A stretch of DNA of 64,000 bases, taken from positions 2,976,001 to 3,040,000 of the forward strand of contig OY744463.1 of NCBI GenBank assembly GCA_963556145.1. The letters run 5' to 3'. This stretch comes from Hygrocybe punicea. Its lineage: Eukaryota; Basidiomycota; Agaricomycetes; Agaricales; Hygrophoraceae. Positions 12,301-23,913 of the stretch are shown one piece after another. The position numbers and the translations under genes were made by a program. The number at the start of each line of letters is the position of its first letter. Position 1 is the first letter of the stretch. A model generated the notes under the pieces. That model did not search any database. It was not told the DNA's origin and was given only the letters and a program-made list of their open reading frames with translations.

Positions 12301-15300
12301 TCAGAAAAGATTAGTGGAATATTTGGAAAGTTTGTGTGTAGGACAATTCATGACAGGTTCTAAAGATGAGGTATCACAGAAAATGGAACAGACAATGTCG
12401 AAACCTGAATATCAACCACCAACATGTGTCATGCCAGATCCACCATCATATAATTGTTCCATTCATTGTCAATATCACAACAAAAGATCAACATGGTGGC
12501 AAAGGTTTCAAGATGTTGTAGATGATCTTTTATTGCAATTAAATGTACATAACAGGCATGATGGCAAAGAAAAGCCATACTGTCTTAATTCGAAAGGTGA
12601 ATGTAAACGACGATTTCCCCGTGATATCTTTCAACAAACTTTTGTAGAACCTAACACTGGTGCTCTCAACCTCAAGCATGGTGAACCTTGGATGAACACG
12701 GTGACACCTGAAGTTACATATATGCTACGATGCAATTCTGATGTGACCAGCTTATTATCAGGTACTGCTATAAAGGCCATAGTTGCATACATAACAGATT
12801 ATATTACAAAATTCTCCTTGAAGACCTATAGCATTTTTGAAGTGATAAAAAGTATTTTTGATAAGAATTCCGAAATGATTGGTGGCGACCTGAAAAGAAA
12901 AGACAAAGTCAGAAAACTGTTTACACAAATAGTCAATTCACTCACCTCCAAAATGGAAATTGGTGCTCCAATGGCTTCATTATATGTGCTTGGAAATCCT
13001 GATCACTACACCAGTCATAAATTTGTGCCATTCTTTTGGAGATCTTATGTTAAAGAGGTTATCAGTGCATGGTCTGATGAAGAAATTCCCAATATATGTG
13101 AAGACCAAGATAATGCACAAAAGGTTGTTATTGGTAAGAATAATGGCGCATACATTGGACTTTCCAAAGTAAATAATTATATGTTCAGACCCGCCTTGTA
13201 TGATAATGTATCACTGTATGACTGGATACGTCTTGCCACTATGGAACCAAAGAAAAGACGCACCAAAACAAAGACCAAAAGGGCCAGAAAAGAACCAGTG
13301 CAAAACCAAATTTTTGACAATCTAGGCTGTGATGATTTGTCTGACTCTTGCACTGAACCTACTAATGTTGACTATTCCAGTGATGACAACTTGTCTGATG
13401 TCGTTGATAATGATATACTCATGGAGATAGATGAAATTCTAAAACCTGATAGTTTGAATAGACATGCAGGCACAGAAATAGCTGATAAAACAAATGAAGT
13501 TGATCTTAATAAATTGACAAAATTTGAAAATGATTATACTTTACATTCCAATCATTCACAATATCTTACCCACCATGCCAAAATGAAAGGGAATGATCCT
13601 TTCATAGTTCCTAATTTTATTCCGAACACTTTGCCAAGGGCTGACCATGGTGATCGAGCATATTATTGTTGTACAATGTTAACGTTTTTCAAGCCATGGA
13701 GAAGTGGCAAAGAACTCAAATGTAAATTACAAACATGGGATAATGCTTTTGTAGACCATGAGTTTTCTAAAAGAGAGCTCGAGATCATGAAATACTTTGG
13801 TCTGCGGTATGAGTGTTTGGATGCAAGAGATGATTTCTCTGCTAAACGTCAGAAGAATAATACTGCAGATATAAGGTATTCATGGGCGACCTTGATGAAC
13901 TGGATGACATGCACAATGCTGAATTTGCATTTAACGGCGACCACTTCAACAACAATATTGATGAAGACAATAATGACACGGAAATACTCTTGAAACTTGG
14001 TCAAAAAGGACAAAAAAGGAAAGATCAAATGCTGATAGCTGAAAGAACTTTGAAAAGGTCAGGGTGGCTCAATGATTGTATTGATGGTACCCCAGATATA
14101 GGACCGTTGATACCTATAGAACCACCTGTAGTACAATCAGCAAAATTGTGGAGAACTGCAGTCCTTGCAAAGAAAAAGGAAATCATCGATGACAGAAATA
14201 AAAATTTACCAACAAACACAGCAACCATAGATAAATTGGGAAATTTTCAATATAATGATGTCAAGATAGTGGATGCAGCATACATCAACCATATGTTTAT
14301 TCCTGCAAACAGAGCTGATCGTCATCTTATTGATGTAACTATCAATGATTACAAGTTGAACACTGACCAAAAGAGAGCATTTCATATCATTGCGAATCAC
14401 TCTACCTTGATTAACGGTTCTGATAAGCTACGCATGTATCTTGGTGGGATGGCAGGCACAGGGAAATCACAAGTCATCAAAGCATTGACTAGTTTTTTTG
14501 GTAAACACAATGAAAATCATCGATTTGTGGTTCTTGCACCAACCGGTGGTGCTGCTGCCCTTGTAAATGGATCCACATATCACTCCATTCTTGGAATTAA
14601 TCAGGGAGGATCATCTCGTTCCCTTGCACAAGTACGTGCCAATCTTGATGGTGTGGATTACATTTTCATTGATGAGGTGTCAATGTTATCTTGCAGAGAT
14701 ATGTATAAAATCAGTGCTCAGTGTGCAAAGCACGTGGTGTTTATGATGAACCCTTTGGTGGCATTAATATGATATTTGCAGGAGATTTTGGCCAACTTCC
14801 ACCAGCTATGAGTGGTGCTCCTTTATACTCTGGAACCGTTGGTGTCCAAATCAATTCCAGTCAAACTATAGCAAATCAGGAAGCGGCTATAGGCAAAGCT
14901 CTTTGGCATCAAATAACAACAGTTGTTATATTACGTGAAAATATGAGACAAACCAATCAGTCAGAAGAAGATGTCCAACTGAGGCTTGCTTTGGAAAACA
15001 TGAGATACAAAGCATGTACTCCCAAAGATATTGCATTTCTTCGTACTCGTGTTGCAGGAAAAGGTCCAAATGATCCAAAATTAGCCCAAAAGAAATTCAG
15101 GAATGTGTCAGTTATAACTGCATTGAATGCACAAAAAGACAAAATCAATGAACTTGGTATTCAACATTTTGCTGCTGAAAATAGGAGACCATTAACATCA
15201 TTCTATTCCATAGACAGATGGAATGATCCTACTAGTTCCAATAGCAAAAGAAAATCTCATCACATGTCAACAATTTTGGATCCTATTCGACACACAAAGA

Positions 15301-17388
15301 TATTGGAACCTTCACTCCAAAAGCTACTTTGGAGCCAACCACATGCATCATCCTCTGATCATATACCAGGAAGATTGGACTTATGTGTAGGCATGCCAGT
15401 GATGCTGAGGAACAATGATGCAACAGAGTGCTGCATTACCAAAGGAGCAGAGGGCATAGTTGTGGGTTGGCAGAGTGCAATAGGTCCTGAGCAACAAACT
15501 GTACTGGACACTTTATTTGTCAGATTATTGAATCCTCCAAAAACAATTAACATAGAAGGACTTCCTGAAAATGTTGTGCCGATTACAAAACATGTCACTT
15601 CCACCATGTGCTCATTACCCAATGATGATGTGATATCTTTGTCAAGAGAACAAGTGTTGGTACTGCCTAATTTTGCAATGACTGATTATGCATGTCAAGG
15701 ACGTACTCGTCCTAACAATGTAGTTGACCTCAGTAGTTGTAGAAACCACCAATCCTATTATACTTGCTTATCAAGAAGTGCTTCTGCAGCAGGAACTATC
15801 ATCATGCAAGGCTTTGATCCTAAAGTAATTACTGGGGGTGCTTCTGGATATCTCAGGCAGGAATTCAGAGAATTAGAACTGCTTGATGAGATTACCAAAC
15901 TGAAATATCAAGGACTCTTACCAGACCATGTCAAGGGAGATCAGCGAAATTCTATCATTGATCAATTTAGAAAATGGAAAGGAAAGTCATATATTCCAAA
16001 AAACATTCATCATGCTATTGCATGGAAAGCCACGGAGCAACTAAATCAATACACAACACAGCCCTCTCCATGGCAATTAATTAAACCTACGAACAAAAAT
16101 CAAAAGGCAGATTTCAGAAACCTCAACTTTGTTCCTGCAAAAGGAACTGTTCCAATCACTGTCACTCATAAAAATTCCACAGCCAATGTATTGCAAAATA
16201 AAAAACGAAAATTACAACAAGTTGTAAGTTCATCTTCCATAGTGAAAAAAAGACGAAAAACAAGTACTATTGAATTAAATGAACCAAAAGGGTTTATATG
16301 GGATGCGGAAGATTGGAGCTGTGCTTATGATTCACTCTTTACAATATTTCTAGCAATATGGAATGAAGATCCATCAAGTTGGAAAAAAAGATTCAATAGC
16401 ATCAATGAAATATTAAAGATTTTGAGCTTAGGATTCAAACGATCCAAGAATCACACAACAGATTTAGAAACAGTTAGAAATACAATCAGACATTTATTGC
16501 ATCAAGATAAACCCGAAATATTTCCTTATGGTCAAGTTGGCATTGCCATAAGTGATTTGGCCCATTATATAATGAAAGCAAATGAACCAATGACTTCAAC
16601 TTGTCTTAAATGTATGAATTGTGAAAACATAACCATTCTGGAAAATGATAGATGTGATGCCATCTTTCATTGTTCATATTCATTTTCTGGTAGTGTTGCC
16701 GAAGTTCAGTTCGGTCCGGTTCCGAGCCTTTTTGGCGGAACCACGAACTGAACTTCGGGTCCGGTTTGGCGCATGGCCAAACCTGGACCCGAACGGCTTT
16801 GAACCGTCTCTTCGCGTTCGGTCTGGGGTTCAGACGCGGTCTGAACCCCAGACCGAGGTTGGCTCACCCCTGAGCTCCGTTCTCCTCGCGAATGGCAGGC
16901 ACGTATCAATTGATACGGCGCTACGCTTCGCGAGGAAGTTGGGCTATGGGGGAGCCGTCTGGTGCTGTTGCTGCTGCTGCTGCCGCTGCCACTGCTGGTG
17001 CTGCTGGTGCTGCTGCCGTCGCCGTCGCTGCTGCGCTCCTGCTGCTGCTGTTGCCGTTGCCGCTGCCGCTGTTGCTGCTGCTGCCGGCATTGCTGCTGCT
17101 GCTGCTGCTGCTGCTGGCCGTCGTGGTGGTGGTTGCCGTTGTTGTTGCCGCCACTGATGGTGAGGTTGGGGCTTGATGCACCAGCAGCAGCTGCTGCTGC
17201 TGCCGGTGTTGCTGCTGCCAGCGTTGCTGCTGCTGCTGCCGGTGTTGCTGCTGCCAGCGTTGCTGCTGCTGCTGCTGCTGCTGTTGCCGCCGTTGCTGCT
17301 GCCGCCATTGCTGCTGTTGCTCCTGCGCTCCTGCTGCTGCTGCTGCTGCTGCTGCCGCTGCCGGCGCTGCTGCTGCTGTCGTGGCCGT

Positions 17389-17419
<31 letters not shown>

Positions 17420-18350
17420 GTTGCCGTTGCCGTTGCCGTTGCTGCTGTTGCTGCTGCGCTCCTGCTGCTGCTGCTGTTGCCGTTGCCGCTGCCGCTGTTG
17501 CTGCTGCTGCCGACATTGCTGCTGCTGCTGCTGGGCGTCATGGTTGTCGTTGCCGTGGTTGTCGATTTGCCTGTCGCAAATAACATTAGTAAAGTTAAGA
17601 AACAAAGGTAACTTACCTTGAGGAACACAACACAATTTGTGTTGTGTTCAATCCGCGTTGATGTTGCTGTGTCGCGTGAAAGCTACTACGGCCGGTCACA
17701 TGATACCGTTTAACACGAAATGGTAAGTAAAGAAATATGAAAAACAAATGAAATAAATTCCTTAAAAATATCCGCGTTCGCGGTTTGGACGCGGTTTGGA
17801 GCCGTTCAGGAAATCCGGCCAGCCTCGAAACCCTGAACCGAACCCGCGGTCCGGTTCAGCATTTGGCTGAACTTAGACTGAACCCCGGGTTCGGTTCGGG
17901 GTTTGAACCGGGTTCGGCTAGGTTCGGAACCGAACTACGGCAACACTATTTTCTGGAACCATCTCAACATGTCTTGCTCAAATCATAGTTAATAGACAAC
18001 GGCACAAATGTCAATTGTGTTGGGGAGAGATTACTAAATTTATTGCATTTAACAAAATTCCACCTCTAATCATGTTTACAGTTGACTCTATTGAGAATTT
18101 AATAATTAGTCAAGTTATAAACTTGTCAATAGATGACATATCCACTGCTTACACATTGAGAGGAATTGTGTACTTTGGTGATGCACATTTTACTGCCCGC
18201 ATATTCATCAACAGTATGGTATGGTTTCATGATGGTATATCAACCAGATCAATTTGCATTAATGAAGGTGATATAGATAACTTTTCAAATATTAATTTAT
18301 TGTCATGTAATGGTAATAATGCTGTACTGTTTATATATGCTCAATCTTAA
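9359..18350 (+). pseudogene. Helitron Rep/PIF1 helicase with C-terminal protease-like domain, copy 1 (broken)
   Basis: Frame 9359-13993 (1544 aa) holds the N-terminal part: Cys-rich segment near residue 400-500 (CAVCGQL; CKWICKPC, DUF6570-like), Helitron_like_N region (FPCLFPYGLGG), the HUH motif LHLHM (His 954 and 956) and the two-Tyr motif AYITDYITK (Tyr 1144 and 1148). A 10-bp deletion at 13891/13892 shifts the frame. Frame 13882-14772 carries Walker A (GMAGTGKSQ, ~14447) and Walker B (FIDEVSML). A missing base near 14720 forces another shift. Frame 14721-16690 has AGDFGQLPP, LRENMRQT, DYACQGRT and TCLSRSAS helicase motifs, then SCAYDSLF, a Cys box like ubiquitin-specific proteases. A hAT-like element interrupts at 16691-17948. 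The frame resumes at 17957-18350 with HFTARIFI and WFHDG (His box). No copy here can make the full protein without repair or recoding. Confidence 0.88.
16691..17948. mobile_element. Non-autonomous hAT-like element rich in GCT/TGC repeats, copy 1 (1258 bp)
   Basis: An 8-bp target duplication TTTTCTGG flanks it (16683-16690 and 17949-17956). Terminal inverted repeats start TAGTGTTGCCG at both ends and remain similar for ~20 bp; subterminal GGTTCGG/CCGAACC motifs repeat at both ends. These are hallmarks of hAT elements. The interior (about 16960-17560) is degenerate GCT/TGC/CCG trinucleotide repeat. It opens several long frames on both strands encoding poly-Leu, Ala, Cys, Gln or Ser tracts; I regard all of these as artefacts. 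A 27-nt palindrome (AACACAACACAA arms) lies near 17620-17648. No transposase. Removing the element plus one target copy restores an open frame in the protease-like domain. Confidence 0.88.
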
Positions 18351-18374
18351 TATTTGTTCTCCTGCTAAAAAAAG

Positions 18375-18422
18375 GAGGGACGAGTAATATGCCATGCAAA
18401 GCAATGGCCCACACCCCACTAG
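18375..18422 (+). other. Helitron 3' terminus, copy 1 (and unit 1/unit 2 junction)
   Basis: The sequence GGGACGAGTAATATG leads into hairpin 18391-18408 (GCCAT/ATGGC stem extended by GC/GC with one bulged A, AAA loop) and ends CCACACCCCACTAG at 18422. The next base, T, begins the truncated gene A of unit 2. The identical junction recurs at 34198/34199. The terminus also supplies the ATG for the chimeric gene A frame. Confidence 0.88.
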
Positions 18423-19170
18423 TTACATTTGATAGATCTGGGAGGTACTCTAATCTCTCTCGTGATAACCCTGCCCATATCTCCACTGGTGCATTTGGTC
18501 GCAACTTCTTTCATGCAGTCGGAGGTGGAATGCCGACGATCTTTACATCGGTCATCATAGTGGAGTCCTGCTTTCTTGATGAGCCCAAGATTGGTGGCAA
18601 TACAAAGCCGGTCAAGGTTATACAGGGTGCACTACTTCAAGGGGAATGGGAGCGATATGTCGGTGCTATTGGAACGGTGATTCGCGAGTCCGAATTTCGG
18701 GCCCAACTGTATAAGGACTATGTGTCCTTCTCAACGACCACAGCAAGTGGAATGGATACATCTCCCAGTTTGTGCATTAATCATTTTTAGTTGTAATTCC
18801 TAATCGATTTTCATAGAGGCATCGACATCCAAAAATGTACAACTTAGTCCATTCACTCGTCGACCCACTCCATCTTATCATAAGGCCGCTCTATCATCTT
18901 ACGATATTGGTAAGCATCCGGTCGTCTAATATAAATTGATATCTTAAGTATGTGTTGTCAGTGCCCATCTATGATGCACGCAAAGTCAAAGCGGACTTCA
19001 TGTCCACTCTCATATCGCTCCAGCAACTACCCATCTTCCCACACAATATCCCTGCAGGATCCTGTGTCGTTGTTGGACACACCATCAATACATTCAAGCA
19101 TGTAGATGACATGATGAAGAGCATTTCACTCAATGTGCAATGGGTCATGGTCTTTGGAGTGCCGAAATGA
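18389..19170 (+). pseudogene. Gene A, unit 2: 5'-truncated, fused to the Helitron 3' end (226 aa frame)
   Basis: Exons 18389-18767, 18817-18909, 18962-19170 give an open 681-nt frame. The first 11 codons (MPCKAMAHTPL) come from the Helitron terminal hairpin. From 18422 onward the frame continues, in phase, with the conserved C-terminal half of gene A (VTFDRSGRYSNLSRD and following), aligning to exon 11 of the unit 1 gene. The first ten exons and the start of exon 11, with the basic/acidic N-terminal region, are missing. Introns at the two remaining positions are conserved. Without the original promoter it is probably not a working gene A, but the C-terminal domain is intact and could be made as a chimera if transcription starts in the Helitron. 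Confidence 0.72.
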
Positions 19171-19257
19171 TTGCTCCACTTAGCATCATTTATATTTGTA
19201 TCTTATGTCTGTTTTGTGAAATAAACGCGAACCGATCCATTGACTGTACAGATAATA

Positions 19258-21080
19258 TTACAAATATGAGTATGGACCTTTGATGTCAATCAACCATTTA
19301 TAGAAAACCCCTGCAAAAGTGTCTGCTAATGAGCCAATGGGTGCTCGAACGGATTTCGGACCTGACTTCATGTTCGACCAGAGGCTGCATGTGTGATAAC
19401 GTTCCACCTCGTTCACGAAATAGGACACAGTACCCGTTTTGGAATCCACAATGAGTGATATGTCCATACGGCAAAAAACACTCATCGATGGTTTTCCACC
19501 AACCATATTGGACTCTATCGCATAAAGCCCTTCGTAGGTCTTTTGGACAAAGTCGAAGAACTCGTTTCTGCCTTGCTCTCGAATAGAAATGGCACCCCTG
19601 TCCGGATTGCACGCCACCGTCTTCAATAGAGTCCCCTGCGTTTGAAATATTCTGACAAAGTTAAGACAATCATGCATATGATATGACAAGTGAAAATGAA
19701 GGGCACTCACCTTAACTCATCCAAGGTATAGAAACTTGAGACGATATCCCACTTCCAGGACTTGCTTTCCTTGTTGTACAGGGTGTGCACCGTATACACG
19801 ACCTTTCCACCAACTAGAAACACACGCCATTCGCCCATCTTACTCAGTGGTTCGATGTACGTTTGCCCAAACCAACGTGAACCTGGAACCTCACAGTTAT
19901 TGCGCATGTATTCCCAATTTCGCTTGGCGTCACCAGGTAATAGGACGTGATGACCGGTGTCGCTGTGTGTCCGTTTCAAGACAATATTCGGTGGGAATTG
20001 GTCGCCATCGTTTAATAATTTTGCTTGAGGGCGTATTGTATGCGTTACATTCAAAGCGACATGAAGCAAGTTTTGATTTTGTATCCATTTTGAATGGACC
20101 GTGTTCATCTGCTTCGGAGGTGGCCAGATGTGTGCCGTTCGACAGAGTTCGTCCATGCCAGTCATGAAAATCAACACATTTTCCAGTGTCAATCCGTATT
20201 GGTTACCGCTGTCAAGACATCAGTATAATGCAGCGAAAACGGAGCAGAATTAATTAAAGCGATGTCAATCTTACATGTATGACATTCCCATATCCACACC
20301 ACCAAATACACAATCTGCCGATGCGAACTTTTGCCACGTATCGCCTTTGTCTTGATGGCGAAGTATTGCATGAAGGAACTTGGGCCAAAATATGTATTTG
20401 ACATTGAAGCGCCGGGCTCCATCCTCATGATGTAGTCGCATTCCGATATAAACCTGTTTGTTGTGAAATACGTTTCAGTATCAACAATCCACAAATTAAA
20501 CAATAGACATTACCCATTCTTGAATACATGCTGAATAGCGACTCTTGTATGACTTGATGATATGGACGTAACCATCAAGATGGGCAATGGTATCGAGTTC
20601 GATGTCGGATATGGTCGTGGTGACGAATGCAAGATCATTAATGGCTGCGGCTTTGCTCGCGATACGAGTTGTTGGGTCAAGGATAAAAAGGATTTTGAAA
20701 ACACGGCCGTCATTGTTGCTTAATGTGGTTATACGGTGTTCATTGTTGCTTACGGTGGTTGGCGGTTCCATTTCACAGTCAGATGATGTTTCCATCTCAG
20801 AGTCGGATGATAGCCTTTTGCGTGGAAGGAGATCGAGTTCCGCGGCCGTCGCATTGCGGACACCCTGCGAATTTTCACGTATGTTGCGACCAAGACATAC
20901 CGACTGCGGACAAATTCCAGACGAAACGCATTTGGGATGTTGGTGTGCGGATCCGACATGTCTTTTGCAGGAGTTGCCTTCCTTCTTCCACAAAAGACAT
21001 TTCGTTTTTGGAGAGTCGCATTTTCGACCAGGGCAGATGTGCATGCAAAGTTCATAACCAAGTTCCTTCTTATATGGCAT
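19258..21080 (-). CDS. Gene B, unit 2: ATP-grasp-like protein (545 aa)
   Basis: Minus-strand exons: 21080-20514, 20453-20275, 20208-19711, 19651-19258 (1638 nt, open). Splice positions match unit 1 exactly. The Cys-rich N-terminus (MHICPGRKC, KKEGNSCKRH, CVSSGICPQSVC) and the C-terminal motifs VLKRTHSDTGHHVLLPGD, EWRVFLVGGKVVYTVHT and MDISLIVDS...YFVNEVER are kept, while the linker at residues ~95-130 has diverged (DSEMETSSDCEMEPP). Conservation of motif residues together with linker drift suggests the protein was under selection after units 1 and 2 separated. Function is inferred from ATP-grasp-like motifs only. It lies tail-to-tail with the truncated gene A and head-to-head with gene C. Confidence 0.75.
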
Positions 21081-21348
21081 GTTTGTGGACCTAGGCAGGA
21101 TTTTGGATGGGTGGGATGAGGAACAGACACAGATATCATTAATACATCAATACCTTAATGATTGATTACTTTCAGGGTGGTTGATAGCGGGTGGTGATGA
21201 TTCCACAAACCTTCTAATTATAAGACGTCGGAATTATGTCACCTGACAAGAGTGGCAATGATAAAACAACGAACACGTGCCAAACACGTTGATCAGCAAT
21301 GGAATCATTTAAATGTCTTGAAAGAGCAATATCCACCGAACGGATCGG

Positions 21349-21448
21349 NNNNNNNNNNNNNNNNNNNNNNNNNNNNNNNNNNNNNNNNNNNNNNNNNNNN
21401 NNNNNNNNNNNNNNNNNNNNNNNNNNNNNNNNNNNNNNNNNNNNNNNN
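21349..21448. other. Assembly gap of 100 N
   Basis: Exactly 100 N, the usual scaffold placeholder. By comparison with unit 3 it hides ~607 bp of the palindromic TTCGG array between genes B and C. The repeat probably could not be assembled. Confidence 0.97.
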
Positions 21449-21610
21449 TCACAACCGTTGGTTGACATCCACCGAACATCTCCACCGAACACACCGAACA
21501 TGTTCGATGTGTTCGGTGTAGTATATCTAGTCGTACATTGACATCCACCAAACATGTCCGGTGACCGAACACACCAAACAACATGTTTGTTGTAGTATAT
21601 CTAGTCCTTC
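21449..21610. repeat. Remnant of the TTCGG palindromic array, unit 2
   Basis: The right-hand end of the array seen complete in unit 3: CATCCACCGAACATCTCCAC and CCGAACATGTTCGATGTGTT units. The left end (CACCGAACGGATCGG) stops at the gap. The remaining spacer to gene C (21611-21989) shows no gene; a CT-rich tract just before the ATG may be the core promoter. Confidence 0.8.
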
Positions 21611-21989
21611 TACATCCATCCAACAAGTCAGACTTGTTGTGCTTTTCCGTCAACGGACCAGTCTGTGAATATTCATCGAACGAATTAACTCGATTTATCA
21701 CCTTACCAACTGGAAAATATTCCATACGCTGCACATGTCGGTTTTCTGCGTGCAATTACTAGCTTTGGACAACTTCTAAGCTCGAGCCACATCAAAAACA
21801 TAAATAAATAGATCTGTTGTTTATGCATGCAAAGAAGCCGAACATGAGGTAGAACATGTGGCGATTGATCTGGTCACGTGGTCGTGACATCCGTATTCAT
21901 AGTCTGGAGCGTTGAGTAATAAATCCGCCCTTTTCTTTTGCTCTCAAATCGCCTCACACGTCGACCAAAAAACTTTTATTTCATCTACC

Positions 21990-23913
21990 ATGTCCTTGCC
22001 AGTCGTCAAAACCTCGACTCCCGCTGTCAATCCCGCCGCCTTCAAGTACTGGCCTGATGCGCCGCCCAAAAAGCTGCAGGAGCTACATCACATCTTCCAA
22101 ATCCAGTACATGGTCCCGCCCAAGATTCCGGCACCCAACAAGGAATCCGGCACCATTCCCGTATTTTCTTGTAATCTCTATGTACTGAAGACACACCCCC
22201 ATGATGCCACCGCCCGAGGTGAGTTATGGCGCAAAATCCCCGAACGATATGAGGAACCGCTCCGTTGCTTGATTTATCAAATGGATATGTACATCTACGC
22301 GACAGCAGCCATCGCATACAACAAGGCACCCAACTACTCGCCGGACTACGTCAAAAATGATAAGGAAGGGACCGATTCACTTCGGGATTACCTCAAGTAT
22401 ACCGACACCGTCATGGACGAAATTTGGGCAGAAGTCTTGGTGGCGAAACGGGCAAACGAGGTTACCTGTGACTGGCGAAGCAAGATCTTCGATGATTGGC
22501 TCCTGAAAGAATTTTATGTTGGGAAACATTCTCCATCGGCTTTGATTCAACATGGCGCTGTGAACACCGAGATCAAGCCCGAGGATCTAGGTAAGTATAT
22601 ATGTATTTATGGCCAAATGAATTCTCACGTCTGGCATCATAGATTGGGCAAAATACGACGAATCCGTGCCAGCATGGCACAGCGGAACCTTGGCAAATTG
22701 GTCATTCGGTGGGCTTCCGGACGCCACAAAGCTCGAGATCATCGGTCATGTTATTGCTTGGTGTAAAGGACATAGTGTCCTCGTCGATTCTGATGTGGCG
22801 GATGATGATGAAGGTGTGATCTAGAATTACATGTGTGATTGTGCTAATGATATAATACATTTGCAGAGGAGCCAGTTGCCCAGGGCAAGGGCAAGGGCAA
22901 AGCCAAGTCAAAATCGGTCAAAAAACAGAAGGCATCTTCTGCTGGTTTGTACAAATTTTCAACCATAGTGGTGTATAGATCTATTGAATATTCAGGTGGC
23001 GCAGACAATTCATCCGAGAAGGACAAAAAGAAGCCCAAGCCCAAGCCCAAGTCCAGTAAGTACTTTCATTGTCTGTGATTGTCATACATGCAAACCCTTC
23101 ATCATGACAGAGCGCACAATCAAGTCCAAAGCCGAGGACGACGATGAGGGTGAGTTATTGAATTCCGAATATCAAAACGATGATCCAACACATTTATTCA
23201 TGTATAGACGACATAAAGATGGAGGAGGACGTAGCCCCGGTAAAGAAGAAGCGGTCTAAGGCCCAAATGCGTACGTTGCTCACCTTGTTATGATTAATGC
23301 ACTGACATCTCGCAGTCGCTGTTGAAATTGGGTCGTCGCGCACAACCCGGCAATCGGCATCGGAGAAATTGACAATGGAGATTAAGCCACCCATCGCCCC
23401 CGAGCCGGATGTTGTGGCACCGGAATCCGCGAAGTTGGACATTTTAGGACCAGAGTGGGCGGGGTTGTTGGATGTTGATAATGATATAACCATGGACAAC
23501 GATGACGGATCTCCCAAACCTGAAAAGATGTCTCCCAGCGATGGTCACGAGGATGGCGAGATGGCAAAGAGGAGGAAATTGGATGTTGCTTCGGAGCAAG
23601 CGGGCATTATCGTAGAGAAGCTCAACCTGGTGAAGCCACCGAAGAAGTCTCCGACTCTGGGTATGTATTTCAACATTACATCATAGGCTGTATATATTCC
23701 AATTCTGATCTTCTCCATGTCCTAGGATTCCGTCCCAATACGCGTGCATCGTCACGCCACCAGTCATCGACCCCTGCAGAGCCCAGCGCTTCATCAATGG
23801 ATGTGGATTGGAGCAACATCGTTCCACCCGAAATCCTACTCTCCATTACTCCAAGCCAAACGAGGCCTTCATCTCCCAAGCCATCGACATCCAAACTTGA
23901 TCCCGGGCCTTAA
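21990..23913 (+). CDS. Gene C, unit 2: hypothetical nuclear-type protein (514 aa)
   Basis: Exons: 21990-22590, 22643-22813, 22867-22944, 22996-23055, 23111-23149, 23208-23270, 23316-23660, 23726-23913 (1545 nt, open). The start MSLPVVKTS is preferred over an upstream ATG at 21912 because similarity with unit 1 begins there. The N-terminal ~255 residues are globular with no recognised family. Then come KGKGKAKSKSVKKQK, KPKPKPKS, a KKKRSK basic stretch that is lost in unit 1, an acidic stretch (DNDITMDNDDGS), AKRRKLD (NLS-like) and a Ser/Pro-rich tail. Roughly 90% of residues match unit 1 in exon 1. Charge blocks and NLS-like motifs suggest a chromatin or DNA-associated role, but this is inference. 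Confidence 0.75.

Larger units (their letters stand above)
9359..18422 (+). mobile_element. Helitron 1 (5' end undetermined; 3' end CTAG at 18422)
   Basis: It encodes a Rep/helicase polyprotein and ends in a canonical Helitron 3' terminus: a short hairpin (GCCATGC-AAA-GCAATGGC, 18391-18408) followed ~12 nt later by CTAG, with T as the next genomic base. This matches rolling-circle Helitrons, which end in CTRR and insert between A and T. The 5' TC terminus could not be placed, because similarity to units 2 and 3 continues without a break upstream through genes C, B and A. The element may therefore be larger than the interval given. Confidence 0.85.

Noticed and set aside
14632..14696. A GTACGT...TTGCAG interval of 65 nt in Helitron 1 looks like an intron that would bridge the helicase frameshift.
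   Set aside because: Removing it changes the phase in the right direction by arithmetic, but the joined frame meets TAA within four codons, and it would delete the essential Walker B segment.
16706..17635. Long open frames of up to 309 aa on both strands, rich in Gln, Ser, Leu, Ala or Cys, in the hAT-like element (also at 32491-33411 and 48810-49742).
   Set aside because: They are translations of GCT/TGC triplet repeats open in nearly every frame; no conserved domain or splice context supports a gene.
18423..18460. The unit 2 left edge considered as the Helitron 5' terminus (TC start).
   Set aside because: The first bases are TTACATTTG, not TC, and the sequence aligns to the interior of a gene A exon in unit 1, so it is broken gene sequence rather than a proven 5' end.
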